Of a stretch of DNA of 64,000 bases, positions 17,410-28,021 are shown piece by piece. The position numbers and the translations under genes are program-made. Each line of letters opens with the position of its first letter. Position 1 is the first letter of the stretch. The notes under the pieces are model-generated. The model worked only from the letters and a program-made list of their open reading frames with translations, had not been told where the DNA came from and did no database searches. Location: positions 501,166,536-501,230,535 of the forward strand of contig NC_085137.1 in assembly GCF_035046485.1 (NCBI RefSeq), in the 5' to 3' direction. This DNA comes from Aedes albopictus. Lineage: Eukaryota; Arthropoda; Insecta; Diptera; Culicidae.

Positions 17410-20400
17410 AGCTAAGAGATTGAGGAGGTACGACCCGAGCGTCTGTTCATCAAGGAGGTGCGGCTCAAACAGCGTCTGTTCTGGCATCCAGCGGCTGAGT
17501 AAGAAATGCTCACCACGCCCAGCTAGATCCAAGGTGGTAGCTCCATCAGCGTGGTCGTCCCAGTGTTGGTTGGGACGTTCAACAGAACTGGCACAATGCC
17601 TCTCCGGCGAGACAGGAGTGTGGGCTAGGCCCAATAAGCCACCCGTAAAAATTCCCGTTGCGAATAACATAGGACCAAATACGACTCGATACAATCGGCA
17701 AAGACCCAAGCGACGCAATAAGGACTACGATTGGAATCTACGACGAACTACATCCCCGCAACTTCGACATCGTGGCGTTGCAGGAACTTTGTTGGACTGG
17801 ACAGAAAGTGTGGAAAAGCGGGCATCGAGCGACTACCTTCTACCAAAGCTGTGGCACCACCAATGAACTGGGAACAGGATATATAGTGTTGGGCAAGATG
17901 CGACAACGTGTGATCGGGTGGCAGCCGGTCAACGCAAGGATGTGCATGTTGAGAGTTAAGGGCCGTTTCTTCAACTACAGCATCATCAACGTCAACTGCC
18001 CACACGAAGGGAGACCTGATGACGAGAAAGAAGCGTTCTACGCGCAGTTAGAGCAAACTTACGATGGTTGCTTGCCGCGTGACGTGAAAATCGTTGTCGG
18101 CGACATGAATGCACAGGTGGGAAGGGAGGAAATGTACAGACCGGTAATCGGGCGAAACAGCCTGCACGCCGTATCGAATGATAACGGCCAGCGATGCGTA
18201 AACTTCGTAGCCTCCCGTGGTATGGTAGTCCGAAGCGCCTTCTTCCCCCGCAAAGATATCCACAAAGCCACCTGAAGCCACCCCGAGCATCAAACAGAAA
18301 ACCAAATCGACCACGTTCTAATCGACGGTAAATTCTTCTCGGATATAACCAATGTCCGCACATACCGCAGTGCGAATATAGATTCGGATCACTACTTAGT
18401 CGCTGTATGCATGCGCTCAAAACTTTCGACAGTTATCACCACGCGTCGAAGTCGAATGCCGCGGCTCAACATCGAGCAACTGCGTAACGTAGAAGTGGCT
18501 CAAGACTACGCGCAGCAGTTAGCAGTGGCCCTACCAACGGAAGAGCAGCTTGGCGCAGCTACCCTTGAAGATGGCTGGAGAGACATCCGATCCGCCATTG
18601 GTAGTACCTCGGCTACAGCACTAGGCTTCGCGACTCCGAATCACAGAAACGACTGGTACGACGGCGAATGTGAACAGTTGAAAAACGAGAAGAATGCAGC
18701 ATGGGCGAGAATGCTGCAACACCGTACGAGAGCGAATAAGGCACGTTACAAACAGGCGCGGAACAGGCAGAACTCATGTCTTCCGGATGAAGAAGCGCCA
18801 GCAGGAAGAACGAGATCGCGAAGCAATGGAAGAGCTGTACCGCGCTAAGGACACACGAAAGTTCTACGAGAAGCTGAACCGCTCGCGTAGAGGCTTTGTG
18901 CCACAAGCCGACATGTGTCGAGATAATCACGGGAATATTTTCCCGAGCGAGCGTGAGGTGGTCAAGAGTTGGCGGCAGCATTACGATGAGCACCTCAATG
19001 GCGACGTTGCAAGCACCGAAGGTGGTGCGGTAACAGATGTATGAGTACGTGCGCAGGACGAAAGATTTCCAGCCCCTAACCTCCAAGAGATTAAAGAGGA
19101 GGTTAGCCGGTTAAAAAACAACAAAGCCGTTGGAACAGATCATCTACCAAGCGAGTTACTAAAACACGGTAGAGAAGCACTGGTGAGAGTACTACACTGG
19201 GTCATTACCGAGATTTGGGAAGAGGAAGTATTACCAGAGGAGTGGATGGAAGGTATCGAGTGTCCCATCTACAAAAAGGGCGATAAGTTGGATTGCGGTA
19301 ACTATCGCGCGATCACACTGCTGAGCGCTCAAGGTACTCTCCCAAATTGTATGCCGCCGTCTATCACCGATTGCAAGAGAGTTCGTGGGGCAATATCAGG
19401 CTGGATTCATGGCTGAACGCGCTACAACGGACCAGATGTTCGCCATCCGCCAGGTGTTGCAGAAATGCCGCGAATACAACGTGCCCACACATCACTTGTT
19501 CATCGATTTCAAATCGGCGTATGATACAATCGATCGAGAACAGCTATGGCAGATTATGCACGAATACGGATTCCCGGATAAACTGATACGATTGATCAAG
19601 GCGACGATGGATCGAGTGATGTGCGTAGTTCGAGTATCAGGGACACTCTCGGGTCCCGTCGAATCTCGCAGAGGGTTACGGCAAGGTGATGATCTTTCGT
19701 GCTTGCTGTTCAACATTGCGTTAGAAGGTGTAATAAGGAGAGCAGGGATAAACACGAGTGGAACGATTTTCACGAAGTCCGTTCAGCTGCTTGGTTTCGC
19801 TGATGATATTGATATCATAGCTCGTAAATTTGAGACGATGGCGGAAACGTACATCCGACTAAAGAGTGAAGCCAGGCGAATCGGATTAGTCATTGATGTG
19901 TCGAAGACAAAGTAAGTCAGAGGCGCATTGTGGCAGGAAATCGTCCTTACTTTGGACTCCGCAGAACTCTACGATCGAACAAAGTTCGCCGTAACACGAA
20001 GTTAACTATCTACAAAACGCTGATTAGACCGGTCGTCCTCTATGGGCACGAAACATGGACCCTACGTGCAGAGGACCAACGCGCCCCTGGAGTTTTCGAA
20101 CGGAAGGTGTTGCGTACCATCTATGGTGGAGTGCAGATGGAAGAAGGGACTTGGAGAAGGCGAATGAATCACGAGCTGCATCAGCTGCTGAGAGAACCAG
20201 CCATGGTCCACACCGCGAAAATCGGGAGGCTACGGTGGACGGGACACGTCATCAGGATGTCGGATAGCAACCCGACTAAAATGGTTCTCGAGAGTCATCC
20301 GACCGGTACAAGAAGACGTGGAGCGCAGCGAGCTAGGTGGGTCGACCAAGTGGAGGACGATCTGCGGACCCTACGCAGAGTGCGGAACTGGAGACAAACA

Positions 20401-20553
20401 TCCATGGACCGAGTGGAATGGAGAAGGCTACTATGTACAGCAGAGGCCACCCCGGCCTTAGCCTGATTGGTAAGGTAAGGCCTAAACCCCACACTACCTG
20501 CACATTTCTGTTGAGCAGATTATGGGGCAAGAAAAGAAGAAGAAAAAAAAAAC
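17410..20553 (+). mobile_element. RTE-like non-LTR retrotransposon, full length but inactivated
   Basis: A 5' leader at about 17,410-17,720 shares the phrase AGCCACCCGTAAAAA with the copy at 39.4 kb. An endonuclease and a reverse transcriptase follow, and an A-rich 3' end (about 20,530-20,553) closes the element. The size of about 3.1 kb and a single endonuclease-RT frame without an ORF1 fit the RTE group, which includes Aedes JAM elements. Clade assignment is by architecture and motif memory. Confidence 0.75.
17740..20464 (+). pseudogene. RTE endonuclease-reverse transcriptase, multiply broken
   Basis: Endonuclease motifs: VALQELCWTGQ (17,770), GDMNAQVGREE (18,100), [11 protein letters not shown] (18,300) and IDSDHYLV (18,375). 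RT motifs: FIDFKSAYDTIDREQLW (19,500), [19 protein letters not shown] (19,670) and FADDIDII (19,795). The C-terminus reads HETWTLRAED and [15 protein letters not shown], to a stop at 20,464. Lesions: Trp to TGA at about 18,273, a frameshift near 18,775, an in-frame TGA at about 19,042, frame changes near 19,330-19,385, and a deletion of roughly 120 bp at about 19,915 when compared with the 42.0-kb copy. The deleted part is still present in the 5.7-kb relic. Confidence 0.85.
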
Positions 20554-20716
20554 AGTTTAGAAGTCCTTTTGCGGCGAATACCAGCCTGGTTTTCGTGAGG
20601 GACGATCAACGACAAATAAGATATTTACAGTTTGCAAAATCACCATCTGTTGTACGATTCAGTGAAAATAAATGAGCTTTGAAAGATAATGTCCGAACAT
20701 GATTTTCTGGCGGAAC

Positions 20717-21010
20717 TCTCTCTCTCTCTCTCTCTCTCTTCTTGGCGTAACGTCCTCGTTAGGACAAAGCCTGCTTCTCAGCTTAGTGTTCTATGAGCAC
20801 TTCCACAGTTATTAACTGAGGTCTTCCTCTGCCAATGACCATTTTGCATGCGTATATCGTGTGGCAGGTACGAAGATACTCTATGCCTAAGGAAGTCAAG
20901 GAAATTTCCTTTACGAAAAGATCCTGGACCGACCGGGAATCGAACCCGTCACCCTCAGCATGGTCATGCTGAATGAATACCCGTGCGTTTACCGCCTCGG
21001 CTATATGGGC
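20717..21010 (-). mobile_element. Feilai-type tRNA-derived SINE
   Basis: Read on the minus strand it starts GCCCATATAGCCGAGGCGGT, carrying an RNA polymerase III A box, followed by a B box GGGTTCGATTCCCGG at about 20,935-20,949. A SINE body ending ACGTTACGCCAAGAAG and a (GA)n tail follow. I recognise the sequence as the abundant Aedes SINE Feilai. It supports an Aedes origin of the window. Confidence 0.8.
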
Positions 21011-21177
21011 TGAAACTAATAAGGCTGATTCTTTTGTAAGGGTGATACGAGAAATTGAAAATGGATCAAAATTAAATGTTCAGTTCCCCAACGGAGAGTG
21101 TCTATCTTCCACCTGGTTTGTAACCAGTATGGATCTAATTTTAAATTTACTGTTAAACAATACACTCCTATGAGCGA

Positions 21178-21420
21178 TTAGAAGCTTTGGCATGTATAGA
21201 AGTAGCACGCCAGTACTTCTCGTCATTGCGGACGATATTCATCTCATCGGCATCGATCGTAGGGCTTTTGCTCTCCAGAGCAAATTTATTTTTAAAACGT
21301 TCATTCTTTCGGTATCTCTCTAAAGTTACGAGACGTGGACATTCAAAAGAGCAGACCTAGGAAGCATCCAAGACTTTATACTATACGTTCACCGCTGGAG
21401 TAAAGATACGCTTTAATGAA
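21178..21420 (+). pseudogene. Decayed reverse transcriptase fragment
   Basis: Plus strand reads VIADDIHLIGIDRRAF, a variant of the RT active-site motif F/Y-A-D-D followed by D-I-I-G, near 21,225. After a frame change comes SYETWTFKRADLGS, resembling the YGHETWTL segment of RTE enzymes. Much of the intervening sequence is deleted. Confidence 0.6.
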
Positions 21421-21600
21421 CAAAATTGAAATTGGTTTATGAAAAATGTGCGTTAGCATTAGATATGGGATGAATTCTCTGAAAAAACATTATACACATG
21501 TTTTAGTTAAAATATATCTATTGTTTGAACTATATTATTCATTCTTCCTTCTCAACTGAATTGTTCACCAACTCCACAGCACTAATCTAGCCCCAACCGC

Positions 21601-23055
21601 TCAGGCATAACCTTTACCGTGGGTGAGTCTCATCAACAGATCCAGCGCCCACTTGGGTTGATCCTTCGGAACCATGTGGCCTGCGTTTCGAACCAACACC
21701 TCGGCCAAATTTCCGGCCTCCTTTGCATACCCGGCAATCTCACCGTCCACCTTCCAGATGTAGCGAGGGGCCTTCTTGTACTGATCCCGACCCGGGAAGT
21801 TTAATTTCTGCACGTAGTTCATGGTCAATGGGTAGGCCACAATGATATCCAGCTGACCGTTGTAGATCACCACTCGGTAGGAGTTCAAAAGTTCCTCCAG
21901 GTAGGGCACCACCGACTTCATCACGTCCAGCTTCAGATGTTCTTCAACCTTGTTCTCACTGTCCAACTCGTGGAAGGTGTTATTGCCAACATGGATTGCC
22001 CTACGGGTTTCCGGCAACTCTAGGAACTTCACCATGTAATCGTCCTTGGGATCCGGTTTGGTTTGTAGGTAGTTGAAGTATGTTTCAAAGCCGGAGACAT
22101 TTTTAAATAGCGATCCGCTGGAATACATGTCGCCGTTGATCAGCGCATCGAACGCCTCGAAAGCGCAGTTCATGTCGTTCTTGGTGATACAGTCCCGTCC
22201 TTTCTTTTCGTAGGCGTGGAACTCGTCACGGGCATTGGAGTCGATCAACCCCAGCTGATAGAGGTAATCTCCGTAGACAAGTTGGTGGAGCGGATCACAC
22301 AGTCCGTTGCCTATGGCCAATCCTTTGAGGTTTATCTTGACCTTGGCGTTATCGTTGTAGCGGTGAATGGCATGCGACACAGCTGGGACGTACTTTCCTC
22401 CGTAAGACTCACCAGTAACGTAGAAATTGCGTTTCTGTAGATCAGGGAACAGCAGGAAGAACTGCACCAAAGCGTTGTGGAGGTTGTAGCCTACTTGCGT
22501 TTCGTTGGTGCTGTAGCCTTCGTCGTGATCGGTGAAGCTAAAGCCTGTTCCAACGGGGTTGTCGAAGTAGATCATATGATGGTTGAAGTGCCACGAGTAC
22601 TTCCGGGGATGCAACTTCATCTTGTTATCCACCGAGAACGGTCCGTTTTCGGTGAACAAGCCATACATAGAGGAAGCCCCTGGACCACCTTGGAGCCAGA
22701 TGACCACCGGAGCGTCATCCTGAACATCGTGTTCAGCCACAAAGTACCAGAAGAAAAGGTTGGAGTTGAGCTTTCCGTCTACGGTCAGGTAACCGGAGTA
22801 GCTCTCGATGTTCGCCGGGATGGCAGAATGGTTCACTTTGGCCGCATTACGTCCAGCTTCGACGGAACCATTAAGAATAAAGGGCGTCAGAAACAGCGGT
22901 TCACCGACGTCCTCTCCGTCCACAGCGAAAGCAGAGCTGTAGCTCTTCAGATGCTGGTAGCTCGGATAGGGATTGACGAACAGTTTGGCACTGGCGGTTC
23001 CTATCATCAACGATAAGGCGAGTACCGCAAGCGACCCGTATGAATGGGCTCGCAT
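21601..23055 (-). CDS. Serine carboxypeptidase, vitellogenic carboxypeptidase/CPVL-like
   Basis: Encodes 484 residues of the S10 peptidase family. The start at 23,055 is the first ATG; an open frame continues upstream only through a GTG. MRAHSYGSLAVLALSLMIG is a clear signal peptide, so the product is secreted or lysosomal. Visible features: GEDVGEPLFLTPFI near residue 50, substrate-binding loop VVIWLQGGPGASSMYGLF near 120, nucleophile Ser in FYVTGESYGGKYVP near 220, catalytic Asp in YNGQLDIIVAYP near 400, and catalytic His in VRNAGHMVPKDQPK near 460. All three triad residues are present, so it should be active. The closest named relative I can recall is the mosquito vitellogenic carboxypeptidase made after a blood meal. 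Whether this gene is blood-meal regulated cannot be read here. Single coding exon. Confidence 0.9.
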   Translation of the reverse strand: MRAHSYGSLAVLALSLMIGTASAKLFVNPYPSYQHLKSYSSAFAVDGEDVGEPLFLTPFILNGSVEAGRNAAKVNHSAIPANIESYSGYLTVDGKLNSNLFFWYFVAEHDVQDDAPVVIWLQGGPGASSMYGLFTENGPFSVDNKMKLHPRKYSWHFNHHMIYFDNPVGTGFSFTDHDEGYSTNETQVGYNLHNALVQFFLLFPDLQKRNFYVTGESYGGKYVPAVSHAIHRYNDNAKVKINLKGLAIGNGLCDPLHQLVYGDYLYQLGLIDSNARDEFHAYEKKGRDCITKNDMNCAFEAFDALINGDMYSSGSLFKNVSGFETYFNYLQTKPDPKDDYMVKFLELPETRRAIHVGNNTFHELDSENKVEEHLKLDVMKSVVPYLEELLNSYRVVIYNGQLDIIVAYPLTMNYVQKLNFPGRDQYKKAPRYIWKVDGEIAGYAKEAGNLAEVLVRNAGHMVPKDQPKWALDLLMRLTHGKGYA

Positions 23056-24354
23056 CTTCGACCAACGCAATGAAACGACACAGAGGGATAATTCAATTAC
23101 ATACACTGCTGCTGCACCTAACTACTGTAGTGAATTGCTGGCGAAGAATGGGGAATAGCTTTTGATCGCGCGTCCGTACGAACCGAAGGATAGAAGAAAA
23201 CTAACGAAGCGCAGTTCGTTGGTAAGCCGGGCAGACAGAATTAGGGGAATCAATGCTATGTTATGTATAGTTCATGTGTATGAGTAATTCTGTGTGACTG
23301 TATCGAATGTACGAAGGAATCCTGATGGACGGCGTGCCTAACTAGAAGTTTTAGAGGAAAATTAATTCATATTTAACATATCTAGGGATTTCCAGATATG
23401 TATTACCACACCTCTTCTATTCCATTTGACCAAACAATATTACTTGAGTTGTATATGATTACGCCTAAAGTGTACTAACCTGTGATACATAAACGTTACG
23501 AATTGACTTAACAACTTGTTACGACCTGGAGTTCGGGAGACATAACTGTCTATTTAAACTCCCACACTTTGAAAAATTTTCACGTCCGATTTACGTGAAA
23601 TATCACGTAGGGTAGAAGCTTCAGTTTTACACGCAAAAAATCAGCATAAGAAATTGCTGAATTTCAGCAACATTTTTGCTGAATTCCAGCACAACTTTGC
23701 CGATCAACTGTCAAAATTGCTGGATGGTTCAGCAAGTTGAAAAATAATTACTGATACTCAGTAATTTGTATTGCTGAATGCAATCAGCACGCAAAAAATT
23801 TCGTTCGCCTAAAGTAACGTTCGCCGAACTTCCAATTCTTCCCTCGATCCTTCCTCTAGGCCCGTAGGTTTCCGAAACCGTCTGGCCGTTTATGTCCAAA
23901 ACGTCTGCATCCGTATTAACACTTGAAACGGCAAAGGCAAATTTTACAGTATCTTCCGAGTTTGTTGATCACTTACCGGACCACTTCACCCGTTCATCTA
24001 ATAGTCGTTTCGTCACGTCTTCGAAGGTTAGTTGATCGGGTTGAATAGTTTGGGTAGGCAGCTAGGGGCAAGACACTGTGCGAACGAGAGTGATTCTGAG
24101 AAATTCTGAGTAACTCTTTTTACCAATGATCGACGAAATTTGTTGGAAAACACCCCTAAAACTACAAGAAAAGCGGGATATCGGGCAATATTGTTTTGAT
24201 TTTGCGGCATATCAGGCAACACCCAAGCAAAAACGGGAGCAATCCGGAGAAATTCTGAGCAACTCTGTGAAAGAAAATGTACTCTCCAGCACACTGTCTT
24301 GCCCCAAGGTAGGCAATTATCAAAGCTTCATAGGATCCCGGCAAAACTAACAGC
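23056..24354. other. Upstream region of the carboxypeptidase; no further gene seen
   Basis: About 23,100-23,140 has a minus-strand GCAGCAG tract that could be a splice acceptor for a 5' untranslated exon. Around 23,640-23,800 repeated AATTGCTGAA/TTCAGCAA phrases form a small degenerate repeat. No protein gene recognised. Confidence 0.4.
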
Positions 24355-24617
24355 CACAGACAAACAGACGTAACACCTTGAACGATTTTCATGGAAATCC
24401 ATCGCCCAGTTCACACTACCATCACCTGGTGGTAAAGTTGCACGAATCACAGTCTTGTGCAATATCATCAACAGAAGGCGCTAGTGTGAAACGTCAAACG
24501 CATAGAGAAACGATGCGCGCGCCTCTGGTTGTGAAAGCCACAACTATGGAAATTTAAAATGATCGTTAAAATCGTGGTCGATGGAAATTTCGCAAGTGTT
24601 ACGTCTGTTTGTCTGTG
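24355..24617. mobile_element. 263-bp MITE with 7-bp target duplication
   Basis: Termini CACAGACAAACAGACGTAAC and GTTACGTCTGTTTGTCTGTG are exact inverses. TAACAGC flanks both sides (24,348-24,354 and 24,618-24,624). The interior carries CACCTGGTGGTAAAG and GAAGGCGCTAGTGTGAAACG. Related ends occur near 5,587 and, more distantly, at 30,862-31,143. Confidence 0.85.
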
Positions 24618-25180
24618 TAACAGCTGTTGGCATATGACGTCTTATTCTGCAATATTCGCTTTTATCTCGCAGGGTACCTTCTCAATCGAGATCAAAATGA
24701 CTTAACAATTTCTCCTTCCTTTTGCAGTTCTTAGAATTGTCTTCGAATTAACAGCTGGTCAATGATTTTGACCCTTTCAATCGTATTCCTGAGTACATCA
24801 CAAGCGTTCTTAGCTGTCCGTTTATCCTCCACATATTCGAGCTGATTGCCCTGGGCAGCGGCTTTCCTCAAAGCCACAACACCGACCGCAGAGAGAAAAA
24901 CTCGTCAAAACCTCTCTGTGGTGTACTGCTGAGTAAAGCAAGTGCCACTGCCATTGTTGCTGCACCTTTTGGAGTGCGTCCATTCGTATCCGCTATCGGC
25001 TATCAACTGAACTGAATCGACGATGCGTAGCGCTTTTTGTATGTTTGCTTTTGTTGTTTATTCTTGTTATCCACCGAGTCGGCCAATCAGGAGGCGCTCT
25101 CAAGTGAAGCGTATTTTTCACTTTAATCATTCTCTTCTCTGTCTGATCTGTCGATCTTTACACTGATCTCCCCCTATACG
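24618..25180. other. Possible copia LTR-like sequence
   Basis: On the minus strand, downstream of the gag fragment, the sequence begins TGTAAGGATCCGCCGTATAG near 25,190 and runs as non-coding DNA toward 24,620. It may be an LTR of the neighbouring copia fragment. I could not align it to a second copy in the window. Confidence 0.3.
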
Positions 25181-25204
25181 GCGGATCCTTACACCTTACA
25201 TCAT

Positions 25205-25465
25205 TGGTGTCTGGCCATCCGCTCGTCCAGTAGCTTCTTCTTCTGCTACTTCTCCTCAGCAGTATCTTCTGAAAGATCTGTGACAATAGTTTCCAGACGC
25301 TCCAGCAGTTCATTGTCCGCCGCCAACACTTCGATTATGAACTTCCAGTTCTCGAAGTTTTCTCCGCTGAATAGCCAAAGCTTCTCGTCACTAATTTTGA
25401 ACACATGCGGCGATATGATTCTTCAAATAAATTGGTTGGGAATTTACGCTGGGCCCATAACCTAA
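25205..25465 (-). pseudogene. Copia gag fragment with primer-binding site
   Basis: On the minus strand GGTTATGGGCCCAGC (about 25,450-25,464) matches the internal initiator-tRNA-Met site used by copia. The frame downstream reads KLWLFSGENFENWKFIIEVL and LLERLETIVTDLSEDTAEEK before a stop, the N-terminal signature of copia gag. A different family from the 2.8-4.6-kb element. Confidence 0.65.
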
Positions 25466-25849
25466 TGAACTAGGGGCAGAGCGTTTTGAATTAAACGTCT
25501 GTGTATAGGTACATAGAAGTTAACAATAGTGTTAACATTTTCAAACTTGTTGAAAGGTTTCTATGCGTTTACTGTTGTGGAGCGGTTGCTCCTATGCTAC
25601 TTTAATATTTAAACTGACAAAAATGTGTAACTTTTTTTACATTCAAATACATTAACGAAAAAAATGGCAACTTTACTCACCGTTTGTGTGCCAAAGGTTT
25701 AGCGATTAACAAGAAATGATAACGTAAATAAAACTGTATTCATCGATACTGCAAAAAAGCAAATAAGATGTGTCCGCTTTCTTCTTTTCTGAAATGCTGA
25801 TTTGCGATTTCGCTTTGAATTATTAAAACTAAGAAGAAAATCAACTTAC

Positions 25850-25919
25850 CATCGCACCATCACAGCTGCTTGAACAAAGCCAAACAATGTTCGCCGTTTG
25901 GGGAGTAGTTTCGGATGTC
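25850..25919 (-). other. Candidate unassigned exon (70 nt)
   Basis: On the minus strand, TTTTTCTAG precedes GACATCCGAAACTACTCCCC, and the stretch ends GCGATG followed by GTAAGT, giving strong acceptor and donor signals. One frame reads DIRNYSPNGEHCLALFKQL then stop; another is open throughout and reads HPKLLPKRRTLFGFVQAAVM. It could be a 5' untranslated exon of the carboxypeptidase downstream, an alternative exon of the ARID4 gene upstream, or chance. Confidence 0.35.
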
Positions 25920-27836
25920 CTAGAAAAAGGGACAGAAAGAGTCGAAATGTTTAATTTTGCATATACATTCTGTTGATTTTTTTTTATTTAAATAGCCATC
26001 TGTGTATTTGTGTGTATGTACTTTTTTTATGAATTGCGTTCCAGAAATTGAAGTTTTTTTTTTTATCAATCGATTATCATTGTAGGTTAAAAGGGATTTT
26101 TATCTACGTATGATCTCACTGTTTCCAAATTTTAACAAGGACTTCACTACTACGCCAAAGTAATTACCAAACCGCAGGAATCATAAACAATTGGTGATAG
26201 TATAATGAGACTGTTGTGGCTGATTGTGAGCATTGTTTGGAGGTTTCACATATTTCTTTTTCATTATTGATGGGTGAATCAAACCATACCTAGTTGGGGA
26301 TGTTATTTACATTGGCGTCTCACAACAGACAGATCTTGTTATCAGTTGCCGGTTGCTGTTGCTGGATGACTGTACGGTTGGATTGCTCTCATTTTCAATT
26401 TTGCTATAGATGATTACACGGCACAACAAAAAAAGGAGTTTGTTTTCTTTTCAGCTCTAAGTTTTACCCTTCTTCACTAATTTTCTCTAAGGATGAAACA
26501 ACTGAAAGAGTTTACAGACAATTGCTTGGAGAGATGAACAAATTTCTAACGGATGTAGTTGCGGAACTCTGGAGAAAAACAAAGTTGTAGGAATTGCGAA
26601 AATGTGCATAAGCAATTATACAATTCCACACTAACTTTACTAAAAATTCAATAGAGTCTTGTCAAAAATGTTTCCAGGCCTTCTCTTATTAATTGAACTT
26701 AAATTCGTACCATAAACTTTGTAAGAAGTTTTATAAAAGCTTTTGGTGGAAATACTCCTAGAATTATATTTATTGTTTTCGCAAATTTCTCAAGGAGCTC
26801 TGCCACAAGTTTCTATGGAATTTTTATTGAAAACTCTATCGCAAAACCCTTCTAGCATTTAAATCAGAAATGGCACCAATTCCAGCGGAAACGTAAAACC
26901 AGAAACCAGGAGAAGAAGCCATTAAATACAATCAGCATTTTATTGTTTACTGGACTCACTGAACGGAAACATTTCACATTTGTTAGTTTGAGTACACAGT
27001 AAAACATAGTATGGAACGAGCTCACCAGAAAGGGCCATAACAGGAGATTTTTTGAAAGTTTTGGTCGAAACCAATCTGAAAAATTAAAATCAAGAGCTGG
27101 ACAATATTAATGTTGAACCGTGCGTAAATGGATAGGTGGATCTGCTTACTGTCTCTTGTGTTGTATTGAAATTCAAAAACTGTTTACAACACTTTACAAC
27201 GAACTCTTACACACTAGGTATCATCTGGTGAATACTTAAGTGCTAAAATTGCATGACATGTTGGACACTATAGTAGTTTAGTTGCAGGAAAGAATCTCAA
27301 ACAAATTGGACGCAGAACATTCATCACTCCAAGGGGGGATTAAAAAAACCTACCTATAAACAATTAACAGATCGCAAACCATCTCTTTCTTGGAGTAAAA
27401 CTTAATTGTGTAGTGAAATTTACCTAGTTTGTTTCTAGCTTTACAAAGAGCTCACTTTTTCCCAGTCCTGTTCGAAACACAATCATACGAACCAGGAAGC
27501 CACCCTCGCCACAAACAGAAACAGCATTCGATGAATGAGGTTCTATAGAAGTTTTCTAACACACTTAATCTGACTTACGATCTAATCACTCTAAAGTTTC
27601 ACTTTTTTGTATCTGATGCTCTGCGCCGTTTGTGGGGGCTCGCTCCTTGCGGACCTTTCAGCAGAAATCTCATCACACAATCTAATGCTCTGCCTTCTTG
27701 CCAAACTACGCTACTAAAATGGGGACTGCTATAAGTTAAACGAGTGTAAATAAAATTCTTCATGAATATGATGCAAATGTGTGTGTGCATGCCTACTGTA
27801 GTACTATAGTTACAATAATGCCGGGGGACCTGCCAC
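25920..27836. other. 3' flank of ARID4 gene, no further gene seen
   Basis: AT-rich with no convincing coding frame and no transposon ends recognised. Minus-strand AATAAA (TTTATT on the plus strand) occurs near 26,940, which would allow a 3' UTR of about 0.9 kb for the ARID4 gene. Inference only. Confidence 0.35.
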
Positions 27837-28021
27837 CTAGCAGGTTCCACCGCCAGCGGCCAGTTTGGCCTGTTTCTTGTTTTCCCGTTCGCGCCTTCGG
27901 AGCTTCTTCCGTCGGCGATCTATACTGGCCAGCTCGGCCTTGATCGCGTTGTACGTTTTGCGAAGCTCTTGAATTTTCTTCTTCAGGATGGCTATCCGCT
28001 GGGCGCTATTGAGAGCAGGAT
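27837..28021 (-). CDS. htk: ARID4 gene, exon 9 (C-terminus)
   Basis: Starts after TTTCCACAG with [20 protein letters not shown], continues as a basic coiled coil ([20 protein letters not shown]), and ends GGGTC-stop at 27,837. This is the most conserved C-terminal block of ARID4A/B. Confidence 0.9.

Noticed and set aside
17748..18420. Minus-strand frames opposite the RTE endonuclease
   Set aside because: Shadows; endonuclease motifs are on the plus strand.
20717..21010. Functional tRNA gene
   Set aside because: The A and B boxes are present but the cloverleaf is not kept, and the sequence continues into the Feilai body and a GA tail.
23056..23106. Longer N-terminus for the carboxypeptidase
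   Set aside because: The extension starts at GTG, not ATG; the ATG at 23,055 is followed directly by a good signal peptide.
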